DNA from: Strix aluco
Lineage: Eukaryota > Chordata > Aves > Strigiformes > Strigidae
NCBI RefSeq assembly: GCF_031877795.1
Contig: NC_133954.1
Span: 8,523,256 to 8,587,255, forward strand
Direction of reading: 5' to 3'
DNA length: 64,000 bases
Shown piece after piece: positions 1 through 10,100 of the stretch (positions are counted from its first letter, which is position 1; each line of letters begins with the position of its first letter). Under the pieces are notes generated by a model, which saw only the letters and a list, made by a program, of their open reading frames with translations, searched no databases and was not told the DNA's origin. The position numbers were made by a program, and so were the translations under genes.

Positions 1-328
1 TCTGCAACTCCCTGAAAGGAGGGTGCAGAGAGGGGGGATGAGTCTCTTGAGCCAAGGACCCAGCGGCAGGCCAAGAGGGAATGGCCTCAAGCTGCGCCAG
101 GGCAGGGTCAGACTGGCTCTTAGGAAGGATTTCTTTGCAGAAGGGGCTGTTGGGCGTTGGAATGGGCTGCCCAGGGCAGGGGGGGAGTCCCCATCCCTGG
201 AGGGGTTGAAGAGTCGGGTTGAGCCAGCGCTGAGGGATCTGGTGGAGTTGGGAACGGTCAGGGTGAGGTTCATGGTTGGACTGGAGGAGCTTCAAGGGCT
301 TTTCCAACCTAAGTGATTCTCTGATTCT
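1..328 (+). mobile_element. CR1 LINE 3' end, cut by window start
   Basis: The sequence runs into the typical avian CR1 end: a GGTTGGACTGGAGGAGCTTCAA-like block, TTTTCCAACC, then short ATTCT/TGATTCT repeats. It differs from the copy ending near 17084 at only a handful of positions over about 300 bases, which suggests recent insertions of one subfamily. A 97-codon reading frame inside resembles the degraded C-terminus of CR1 ORF2 and should not be called a host gene. It probably lies in MRPL45 intron 1. Confidence 0.9.
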
Positions 329-506
329 GAGTCAGGGACGGAGGGTGTATGGAGAGGGCCATGGGATGGGACACTACAAGTAGTGGCGTTTGGTGTGTTT
401 ACAGCTGCTCTGTGTTTGGGAGGTGTGAAGGGAAATAAATCAGAATGTTGGTGGTGTTTCTTGGCCGTTGGGCTGACTCCATGGCTGCGTTATTTCTCTT
501 CCGTAG

Positions 507-702
507 ACTGCGGAGTCAGTGCTCTGTCCTGCTGGAGCGGCTCCGGCCTGTTTTCTTGTCCCAGTGAGAACGAAGAAGAGGTTTTCTGTCCCCGAATGGG
601 CCAGAGAACTGACCCCAGAACAGAAGGAGAAGAGACTCAAGTCTTTGGGGACCATATTTCCTGAGGAACATGTAGAACGGAATTTCTACTTGGCCTGCAC
701 AG
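507..702 (+). CDS. MRPL45: MRPL45 coding exon 2
   Basis: The acceptor is a good pyrimidine tract ending CCGTAG at 501-506; the donor is GTGGTA at 703. The exon starts in phase 0 and ends with one base of a codon. It encodes the end of the presequence and the mature start around VPVRTKKRF. The exon start is less certain than the rest because its first 16 or so residues are poorly conserved. Confidence 0.82.
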
Positions 703-3700
703 GTGGTAGAAAGCCTGCTTTGGTCTTTTCTCACGGGCAAAAATAATGCAAAGTAGCAGGATGGAGCAATTGATCTAAACGGTGTGACCGTGCTGACAGT
801 GTCTGTCTGCAATAGACTGAACTACGTGCTCTGCCTCCTGCTGAGGGAGGGTAGCTGCCCTGCTTCACCTCGGAAGCGTGTCAGACTGTTGGCCCCTTCG
901 TACCCAGGGGCAGGGAATAGTAAGGGAGGTCGCCTTTCCCGCTGCTGAGTGTGTTTCCTCCTATCCTGGGCTGTATGGTTGGACTAGATGATCTTCAAGG
1001 TCTTTTCCAACCTAGATGGTTCTGTGATTCCGTACGGGAGAGGAGAGCAGAGAGCAGGCACCTGCTGACAAGCTGTGTTAGACTAGCAGGTCTCTGCGTG
1101 CTCATATTTCATTTTGCAAACATTATCAGGGCAGAATCCTGCTTCTCCAGCCCTCAGAGGAAGGAAACAAAGAGGGTGCTGCCTCTTCGTTTCTTTCGTT
1201 TTGCTGTTTTTAAGCCTCCTCCTGACCTTTCTTCTCTCCATACAGCTGATATTATGGACCCATATGTCCCTCCTGAGGGCGATGCCCGCTTGAGTTCCCT
1301 GTCCAAAGATGGGCTGAAGCAAAAGATGGAGAAGCTGAGGCAGACTGCCACCTCCCAGCTAGCGTACGTACCCCCTTTTTAATTAGTCTGTGGTGCAGAA
1401 GTTTTGCTCGGTTCTGTCTTGCAGTGGTGAGATGACATGTTTTGTTTTCTACCCACTTCTTCCATTGTTGCTGTCGTACCACTTAACCAGGAGTCCCTGG
1501 TGTGAGGATGAGCGCAGGGCAGCTGTCCTGGTGTGAATGGACGCAGCGTGCACTCATTTTCTTGGAGATTCTTTGGGTTTGCAGCACTATGTCTGTTTTA
1601 CGAGCACCCAGAGGTTATGTCTTAGTGGGGAGGCCCCAGTTCTCAGTCGCTCCCTGGTAAAAGCTGGGCTTAAACCGGGTAAGATCGCTGCCATCATCTG
1701 AAACATGCGAGAGACTTCCAAGTTGTTCTTTACTTACTGTAGAGCTTTTCTTCTCTTTTTAGTCTGCGGAAGGTAAAAGATCATGTTCCGGATTTCAGCA
1801 CTAAAACCTTCCCAGAGAAGGCGCAGGAGATATTTATTGAAGCTCACAATTGCCTGGCAAAGTAAGGCCCCTTCTCTGGCTGATGTTGTTATGTCGGACC
1901 GCCTTCTCTTTGCTTACACACTCTGTTTTTCTTCCTTCTCTTTCTAATCCTTGTACCTCCTCTGCAACAAGTACTTTATCCTTTTCTGCCCCCATCTCTG
2001 TGAAGAGTAGAGTGTTGGAGGTCTGGTCGGTGCCCTCTTGCTTTTGATAATGAAAAGCAGGTTGCAGAAAATTTATCTCGGCCTGACCTGCAGAGATGAG
2101 CTGTTGCAGCACCCGCGTTATCAGCAGATGTGTGGGTGTTTGGTGCTGTTCAGAATCATGCTGCGGGGCATTGTTTGGATGGGAAATGACACTGCACTGG
2201 CTTGTTCCGCTTTCCAGTAACAGAATAGATTTCAAAACTGCATCATTCTTGGTTACAGTTCCAAACATCAGTAAAACATCTAGGTCATAACTAGCTTCCG
2301 AAGGATGTTGTGTCTTTCCCTGAAGTCTTGTCAACCAGCTTGCGTTCACGTTCTGCTTTTGTTCTGAGATCACAGCTGAGAATTCTTTTTCTGTTTTGCC
2401 AGTAGATTGTGGGTCTTCTGGGGAAGGAGGGGTTTGTGAGTAAACCTCTGTACCATACGTGTGTATTCAAGTAACGGGGTGTGTTTCACTTGCAGTTTTA
2501 ACAAGCAGAAACTTCACTCCCTGGTGACAGAGCGCTGCTACCCAGTAAGTGTTTATCTGGATGTAGCATGTCCTTGATCTCTTCTATGGTCTTTAAGGCT
2601 CTCTGAACCCGATTGTCTCATTTTTTCTGGATGCAGTAAAGACAGAGCAGGGAGGGAAAGCACAAGTCTAAGGAATAGCTAATGCATAAAAGCCTCATTG
2701 TATAGAGGAGTTTGCTTGTCCTTCAGTTCACATCCTAATTAAGTTGGTGCTTATTTTTTCCTTTATATAGGAAATGGTGCGTGGGAACAGGTACAAGACC
2801 ATCCGGTGGAGTTTTGTGGAGTCGCTGGAGCCTCCACGAGTGGTTCATGTTCGATGTGACAGCATTGTGAACCGAGGCAACCTGTACGGCCAGGTGACGG
2901 TGCGGATGCACACGCGGCAGGTACGTCCCCTCGTGCCCCTCGCGCTTCCCAGCTGACTCCGACCTGCTGCCAGCCCAATGTACATTTCTCGGTTCTTTTT
3001 ACAGACTCTGGCAATCTATGACCGCTTTGGGCGGCTGATGTATGGGGGGGAGCAGGTGCCCAAGGATGTTTTGGAGTATGTCGTGTTTGAGAGGTACTTG
3101 GTCAACCCATACGGCGCATGGAGGATGCACGGCAAGATCGTTCCAGAGTGGGCTCCACCGAAGGACCCCATTATTAAGGTAATGCCACCAGGAAAAGGCA
3201 CCAGCGTGGCCTGTGTCTGTGAAACATCAATCCCTAGTTAATTCTGCTCAAAACTGAAGCTGAGCTTCCTGTAATGGGAAGGTGGTGGGTCAGTCTGCAA
3301 GCATACATATTTATAAACGTGGCGTTATCAGCCTCTAGTTAACAGGAGACCGAGGGCATTTGATACGTGTGTGATAATTTAGGGGGTTACTGCTCCTTCT
3401 ACATAACCTGGCAAAGTGATGCAGGTGCTCTGTCTTCCTGTGTTACTAAAAACAGGTCCTAGAGAGGAATGGGGTGAGAACTATTGTGTAGTATGAGGCA
3501 CGTCATCCCATTGCCCCTCTGTGTCCTCCCCCATGCTGCTGCCATCTGCTCATCTTCCCGTGCGAGGCCTTTGCATTGCCAGAACCCCCTGCTCGCCCTT
3601 TCTCGTGCTCTGTGACGTGAAGAATTCCTGTTACAGCAGTTCCGAGCTGCTCTGTGTCGTGCTGATTTTGTTCCTCGCTTTTTCAGACGGTGATGATTCC

Positions 3701-3746
3701 CGGCCCAACCTTGGATCCCTCGCAGGACTATGAAGAAATGAAGTAG
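507..3746 (+). CDS. MRPL45: Mitochondrial ribosomal protein L45, 5' partial, spliced
   Basis: MRPL45 is a large-subunit protein of the mitochondrial ribosome. It has a Tim44-like fold and sits near the polypeptide exit tunnel, helping to hold the ribosome at the inner membrane (established for the family). Coding exons in the window are 507-702, 1246-1363, 1763-1861, 2496-2544, 2771-2920, 3005-3178 and 3687-3746, all with AG acceptors and GT donors. Joined they give 281 residues in one frame, ending at TAG 3744-3746. Recognisable blocks are [48 protein letters not shown] and a VMIPGP C-terminus. The human protein is about 306 residues, so a short first exon with the start of the targeting peptide lies upstream of base 1. 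Its 3' end converges on GPR179. Confidence 0.96.
966..1035 (+). mobile_element. Short CR1 3'-tail fragment
   Basis: It carries the classic older CR1 end (GGTTGGACTAGATGATCTTCA, then TTTTCCAACCTAGATGGTTCTGTGATTC) in the MRPL45 intron between exons 2 and 3. Only the last 70 or so bases survive, and it belongs to a different subfamily from the copies at 1-328 and 16570-17084. Confidence 0.85.
1246..1363 (+). CDS. MRPL45: MRPL45 coding exon 3
   Basis: The acceptor is TACAG at 1241-1245 and the donor GTACGT at 1364. It encodes the conserved [18 protein letters not shown] block. Confidence 0.93.
1763..1861 (+). CDS. MRPL45: MRPL45 coding exon 4
   Basis: The acceptor is TTTTTAG ending at 1762 and the donor GTAAGG at 1862. 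It encodes [13 protein letters not shown], near-identical to the human FPEKAKDIFIEAH block. Confidence 0.93.
2496..2544 (+). CDS. MRPL45: MRPL45 coding exon 5
   Basis: This is a 49-nt microexon between TTGCAG and GTAAGT. It encodes [12 protein letters not shown]. Confidence 0.92.
2771..2920 (+). CDS. MRPL45: MRPL45 coding exon 6
   Basis: A phase-0 exon of 50 codons between TATATAG and GTACGT. It encodes the [10 protein letters not shown] and TVRMHTRQ blocks of the Tim44-like domain. Confidence 0.95.
3005..3178 (+). CDS. MRPL45: MRPL45 coding exon 7
   Basis: A phase-0 exon of 58 codons between TTTACAG and GTAATG. It encodes [23 protein letters not shown] and [13 protein letters not shown]. 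Confidence 0.95.
3687..3746 (+). CDS. MRPL45: MRPL45 last coding exon
   Basis: The acceptor is TTTTTCAG ending at 3686. It encodes [19 protein letters not shown] and then TAG. The C-terminus is shorter than the human one. Confidence 0.94.
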   Translation, partial: TVMIPGPTLDPSQDYEEMK

Positions 3747-4104
3747 GAAGTCCTGGAGCCTGTACAGAGCCAAGAGCCCTGGGGGGAAGAAGGGCAGAAT
3801 GTCTGTGGAGGCAGCGGGTTGGATATGGCTGTGCCTTTCCAGTGAGCAGTCAACAAACAAAGCGGCTTCAGAAATGGGCTCCAGTCACTGAGAATTTGTC
3901 CTTAAAGGAGCAAGAGGGGCCTGGGAGGGGGACTTAGATGAGCTCTGAGCAGAGCTTTGCTCTGTCCAAGTAGACTTAGTGTGCTGCAGCGTAACCCTCT
4001 CCGTGTTTCTGTGAAGACAAGTCTGTTCTCATCGGGACCGACCCCGTCCAGACGGGGGGTATTTGCCACTTCCACGGCAAGTGTCATACACCTGGTGGGC
4101 TCAC

Positions 4105-4110
4105 ATTAAA
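4105..4110 (+). terminator. Candidate MRPL45 poly(A) signal ATTAAA
   Basis: ATTAAA lies 359 bases past the MRPL45 stop, with GT- and T-rich sequence (TTTCTTTTCCCGTCCTGTTTCC) about 25 bases on. An AATAAA at 5072-5077 would be a more distal alternative. RNA ends were not available. Confidence 0.5.
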
Positions 4111-5393
4111 ACTTCCCGCAGTAAGTGCTGGCGCTTTCTTTTCCCGTCCTGTTTCCCCCTCTGTAGTGATTCCCAGGCTTCTTTTTTTTTAACAGAAAAC
4201 AGGGAAGAGCAGCGAGAACACTTCACATCGAATTCTCCTGGGTGGATACTGCAGTTGGACTCCTGTGGGATGGTGCTTGGTAATGGCCGGGCTTCCCAGA
4301 GGGGCTGCAGCACAGCGCTGATAATTTAATATAATTTTTTGACTCCTAAGGTCAGCGTTTGCGTCTCCTGGTGCCCTCTTGAAAGGCAGCATTTCTCCCA
4401 GCTGATGGGTTTTGGTGCGTTTGTTAGAGACGCTGATGAAGTGGGCGATGGGGTGGTGTTAGTGAGTGGCTGGCACCATCCTGTGGACACGGGGACATTC
4501 GCGGCGGGTCCCCCGGCTTTGCAGGCCGAGTGGCTCAGGAAAGCCTGGACCCACGGTACCTTTTCCGTGGCTGGGAGTAACTCAGTGAGTCTGCTGATCC
4601 GTTCTCACTCTGTTTTGCTCACTTAAGTTCCATTTACTCGTAGTCACAGAGCAAAATACTCACTAGTCATCAAACGACGAAGCATTTTCTTTTTCAACCT
4701 TGTCTTGCTTTTTAATTTGGCCGTTTTCCAGAGCTTGTGAGAATTGCACCAAAAAAAAGTGCATTTTTTTTATTCTTCCTTGAAAGAGATTTTGCGGAGC
4801 ATGCTGTAAGAGTTACGGCTCCTTATGCTTGCAAAGTTCTTCAGTGTTTCTTGAGAATGATGTTCTGAAAGGGCAGAATATCATCTTTATGCTCTGTTAG
4901 GAGAGGAGCCAGCCATGGAATCCCTTTCATCTCTTTGGAAATCAGAGGGGTGTCACAATCTGTCTGCCTTTCCTGAAAGAACCTACTATCTTGAGCCTTC
5001 TGCCTACGCTTCATTCATGAGCTGAGGAGAGATTCAGTGCTCCAGCACATGCGAGCTGGGTTGGGAGCTAAAATAAATCGGGGTGAGCTGCCTGGTTTGT
5101 GTCTGGTGCGACTCGGGCAGCTTATGGGCAGGTGTGGACGTGACTCCTCAGGCCAGACCTGCGGACGAGGTCGTTCAGCTCTGGCTCTGGATGAGAAGAG
5201 TGTGTTTTCTAGGGGAGTTGCTGGTTTTTCTGGGAGAAGGGCCTTTCCTCCCCATCTCCTCTGCCAATATTCAGACCTCTGCGGCTCAACTGCTTTGTTC
5301 CTTCGCAGCCTCGCTGCTTTCTGTTGTACCTCTCGGTATCTTACCCACACCCCATAAATCAGCCACTACGTGTGCACTCTGTAGATAATACTT

Positions 5394-5399
5394 TTTATT
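5394..5399 (-). terminator. Candidate GPR179 poly(A) signal
   Basis: AATAAA on the minus strand, about 1.8 kb past the GPR179 stop. A second AATAAA at 5578-5583 is equally possible. It is chosen only from the motif and the convergent arrangement. Confidence 0.4.
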
Positions 5400-7195
5400 T
5401 TCTGTATGTACACTTACTTACACAACTGGATGATTGTCTGACATTCAGACCACAGACAGCACACGACAGCAACGCCACTTTCTAAGGAGAGTGGAAGTAA
5501 ACGACGAAGGAACGGCAGGACGAGCCCTGAGCCCCGAGATCAGAGAGAGAACCGAAACCACTTCTGCTCGCTCTGCTTTTATTTGCTTCCATTTAAGTGG
5601 AACCGAGGGCCAAATCTGGGGCGACTGGAGGTGTCGTTTCCCAGCTGCTGCATTCCTGACCCTGAGGCTTTTCCCCGCGCATAGGGCCCCATCCCTTCCC
5701 TTGTGCATTTGTGAGGGGATGGGCTGGAGCAACGGCAAACCCGGGGGCCCTGTCCAATGCTGCGGAGATCGCAGAGCCCGCCCCTCCCCATCATCTCGTC
5801 ATCCAGGAGGCTGTTTGCATCTCTGCCCAAGGGGACGGGTCTTGCAAATAGAAGAAGTTGAAATGTGGGATGACAAAAGGCAACCAGCGCTTCTACAGAT
5901 GGGCTGTAAAAGTGAAGGCTTGCTAGTGCCGGTGGAAATGGTGGAAAAAAAACCCCTCTCCTGTCATGGGGAGGTGAGGCCAGGGCATGTTTGCACACAT
6001 GGTGAATGTAACACGCACGTGGGGTACGAGCGAAGAAACCAGTAACGACAAAGTGCTTTGAAAAGTTAGTGGCATTGTTAGTTAAGACAAACACCTTCAC
6101 AGCCGAGCTGCTGCAAGAGCTCGAAGCGTAGCAGCGCCGTGAAGCCCGAGAGGAGGTGAGTAGCAGGAAAACCCATCTCGGCCTTTGCGGGTGCAGAGGT
6201 TTCTAACAGCAGAGCGGTGGGGGGGGCCTGAAGGTTGGTTTTATCCCACCCAGGTCAAGCGATAGGCAAAGGTGTCCGGGAATGGAGGTGGTGGCGGTGG
6301 TGGTGGTGGCGGCGTCGCCCAGGGGCGGTGTTCAAGCGCTGGGCTGGCATCGCCGGACCAGAACGGAGCAGCGAGGTTCGCTTTGCGTGCCTGGCAGGAC
6401 TCAGTGACTTCAGAGGACGGTTAAAAATAAATGACTTTATATCAAGGAAGCGAAATGTGTCGTGGGGCTGACTGGGAACAACGGTCCTTCATCCCAGGCT
6501 TCAGAACCTGCCTGGTCCCAGCAGTGCTTAAACCCTGGCTTAAAATGGAGGTGAGAGCAGCGCTGGGGGAGGCCGGCTGGGCTGCAGGAGCTCTGGGAAG
6601 CTGTTTTCCTCCCCGTCACATCATTGCTGCCCCTGGCTTGACTCTCCCCTTGTTTCGGTGTCCAGCTTGCTGAGGCTGCGGGATTGTGTGTTTCGGGGTG
6701 CCAGGCAAGCTGTTCCTGGCTGTGCCAGAGGCACAAACCTCCCGACGTGGTAGGAGGGCGTTGAGCTGCCGGCGAGCTTGCAGGTGAGCGTCTCTAGCTA
6801 GCCAAGCCGCAGCTTTGGCCCACGGTGTCGGTGGGAGCGAGCGAGGCTGGCACCACTGGCGCTTTGATGGATTGAGGTGCCCCACTTGGCCCAAAGGGCC
6901 CTGCGCTGGCCCAGGTACCTGTGGGCAAGTGATGGGTGGCATTTGCAGGCCACTGCCTGGTTGAGAGCTTCGATGAAGGCAGGAAATGTTAACTGACCCC
7001 TCGCTGCGTCGATCCCCAAGCCTGGCTGGTTGGTGGCCACCACTGGAGCCTGCTGGGAGTGTGGCCATGCCCTTGGCTTTGGTGGACGCTTCTCTGTCCC
7101 CGTCCGGGCTGTGCAGGTGGGCAGCAGCCTTCAGCTCAAGACTTTCCACTCACGAAAGCCACGTCTGCGCCCGGCTGGTGGCCGGACGGAGGGAG

Positions 7196-10100
7196 CTAGT
7201 CGTGGACCCACGGGCAGATGTCGGGTTTGGTTTCCGTCCCACCTCTGCCTCCATCGTGGGGGCTCGCCCCAGCCCTGCCCTGCCCGCGGAGGGTCGGGGT
7301 GAGATCCACGCTCTGCACCTCCTGCGGACACACCTCGGAGGTTTTCCTTGGGTCTGTGCTGGTCTTGTCAGATGCTGGCGGAGCCTTTTCTGCTTCCCAG
7401 GGACAAACCTCGGCTACGGTAGCGCTTGGGCTGGGGCCGCTGCCAGCCGCAGGAGCTGTGCTCCCTCCCTGAGGCTCTGCCCTGGGGCCCCACGAGGGCT
7501 CAGTGCCTGGCAGGATGCGGCACAGGGGCTTGTGCTCAGCCTTGCAGTCAGATCCGCCCTTGGATTCTTTCAGCAGAGCTGTTGCAGACACAGGGCTGGC
7601 TCCTGCCGCCACTTTTGACTTTCCCGGCGCGGTGGGAGATGCTCCATCAGCTCCCAGTGGGTGCACGCCTGGTTTGCCGCTTTCCTTTGCCAAGATGGTG
7701 GGTTCTGCTACTTCCCAGGGGCAAATATCAGACTTCTTGGATGGCTCTTCCCCTGTTGCAGCTTTCAGGGAGAGCTCCTCCATGCCTGGGCTCTCCCAGG
7801 AGCAGATGGCCTTGTGCCCACTGCTCCCCTGCTCCGGTGCGTTGGAGGCACCCACTTCTTTTGGTGGGAGGCTCGCCTTGCCCGCGGCTGCTCCTTTTTC
7901 CAGCAGAGGTGCAGCCACTTCCCAGAGGCAGATTTCTGCTTTATCACTGGACTCGACATCCTGAGCCTCCCAAGGACAGACCTCTGCCTTCAGGTTCTCT
8001 GCGCTCTGGGATTTACTTGAAGGTGATTTGGGCAGCGCTGGGCTCCCAGCGTGGGGTTTTTCTGGGGGCAGCTCCATGCCCAGGCTATCCCGGGGACAAA
8101 TGGACTCACGGTCTCTGCTTGCTTTCTCCTTTCCAGACAAGCTGCCTACAATCTTTTTGCGGAGACCTTGACCTGTAGAAGGGCTTTTGCTCACTATGGA
8201 CAAAGCATCTTTGTCCTGTCTTGATTTCTCTTTCATTGATGGTGAAGCAGCCGCCTCCCAGGGGCAGATTTCTGCTTTATCGGTGGTTTCAAGCTCCCAA
8301 GGACAGACCCCTGCCTTCAGGTTCTCTGCACTCTGGGATTTCCTCGAAGGTGATTTGGGCAGCGCTGGGCTCCCAGAACGGGGTTTTTCTGGGGGCAGCT
8401 CCATGACCAGGCTGTCCCGGGGACAGACGGATTCATGGTCTCTGCTTGATTTCTCCTTCTTTCCAGACAAGCTGCCTACAATCTTCTTGCGGAGACCTTG
8501 ACCTGTAGAGGGGCTTTTGCTCACTATGGACGAAGCATCTTTGTCCTGTCTTGATTTCTCTTTAGTGGATGGTGAAGCAGCCACCTCCCAGGGGCAGATT
8601 TCTGCTTTATCGGTGGTTTCAAGCTCCCAAGGACAGACCTCTGCCTTCAGGCTCTCTGCGCTCTGGGATTTACTCGAAGGTGATTTGGGCAGCGCTGGGC
8701 TCCCGGAACGGGGTTTTTCTGGAGGCTGCTCCATGCCCAGGCTCTCCTGGGAACAGACGGACTCACGGTCTCTGCTTGATTTCTCCTTCTTTCCAGACAT
8801 GCTGTCTATAATCTTCTTGCGGAGACTTTGACCTGTAGAAGAGCTTTTGCTCACTATGGACGAAGCATCTTTGTCCTGTCTTGATTTCTCTTTAGTGGAT
8901 CTTGAAGCAGCCGCCTCCCAGGGGCAGATTTCTGCTTTGTTAGTGGATTCCAGCTTCTGAGCCTCCCAAGGACAGACCTCTGCCTTCAGGCTCTCTGCGC
9001 TCTGGGATTTCTTTGAAGGTGATTTGGGCAGCGCTGGGCTCCCAGAACGGGGCTTTTCTGGGGGCAGCTCCGTGTCCAGGCTCTCCTGGGGACAAACGGC
9101 CTCTCGCTCGCTGCTGCCCATCTCCGGGGATCTCACCGGGCTGGCTAACGCTGCCTGGCGTGTGATGCACTTGTCCCCCTTTGAATCCCCCCCAGGACCC
9201 TGCTTGGCCTTTTGCTGATCAGAGGGAGTTGCAGCTGCCTCCCAGGGGCAGATTTCTGCTTTGTTAGTGGATTCCAGCTCCTGAGCCTCCCAAGGACAGA
9301 CCTCTGCCTTCAGGCTCTCTGTGCTCTGGGATTTACTCAAAGGTGATTTGGGCAGCGCTGGGCTCCCGGAATGGGGCTTTTCTGGGGGCAGCTCCGTGCC
9401 CAGGCTCTCCTGGGGGTGGACATTGACCTTTGCTCTCCCCATGCTCTCCCATTTCTTGACGGTGGCTTTCAGCAGCTGCAGGCTCCTCGTGCTGTACCCC
9501 GTGGAGGAGCCCTCCACGTCTGTGCTCTCCCAGGGACAGACGGACTCACGGTCTCTGCTTGATTTCTCCTTCTTTCCAGACGTGCTGTCTATAATCTTCT
9601 TGCGGAGACTTTGACCTGTAGAAGAGCTTTTGCTCACTATGGACGAAGCATCTTTATCCTGTCTTGATTTCTCTTTAGTGGATGGTGAAGCAGCCGCCTC
9701 CCAGGGGCAGATTTCTGCTTTGTTAGTGGATTCCAGCTTCTGAGCCTCCCAAGGACAGACCTCTGCCTTCAGGCTCTCTGTGCTCTGGGATTTCTTTGAA
9801 GGTGATTTGGGCAGCGCTGGGCTCCCAGAACGGGGCTTTTCTGGGGGCAGCTCTGTGTCCAGGCTCTCCTGGGGACAAATGGCCTCTCGCTCGCTGCTGC
9901 CCTTCTCTGGGGATCTCACCGGGCTGGCTAACGCTGCCTGGCGTGTGATGTGCTTGTCTCCCTTTGAACCCCCCCCAGGACCCTGCTTGGCCTTTTGCTG
10001 ATCAGAGGGAGTTGGAGCTGCCTCCCAGGGGCAGATTTCTGCTTTATCAGTGGTTTCAGGCTCCCAAGGACAGACCTCTGCCTTCAGGCTCTCTGTGGTC

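Larger units (their letters stand above)
3747..7195. other. Convergent 3' UTRs and spacer, MRPL45/GPR179
   Basis: No coding exon is supportable here. The left part should be MRPL45 3' UTR and the right part GPR179 3' UTR read on the minus strand. Candidate minus-strand AATAAA signals lie at 5394-5399 and 5578-5583. A short GGTGG-rich run sits at 6284-6315. The several 80-200 codon frames on both strands show no recognisable domain. Confidence 0.6.

Noticed and set aside
4189-6100. Several 90-200 codon frames between MRPL45 and GPR179
   Set aside because: No splice-consistent or family-like sequence; the interval fits convergent 3' UTRs.
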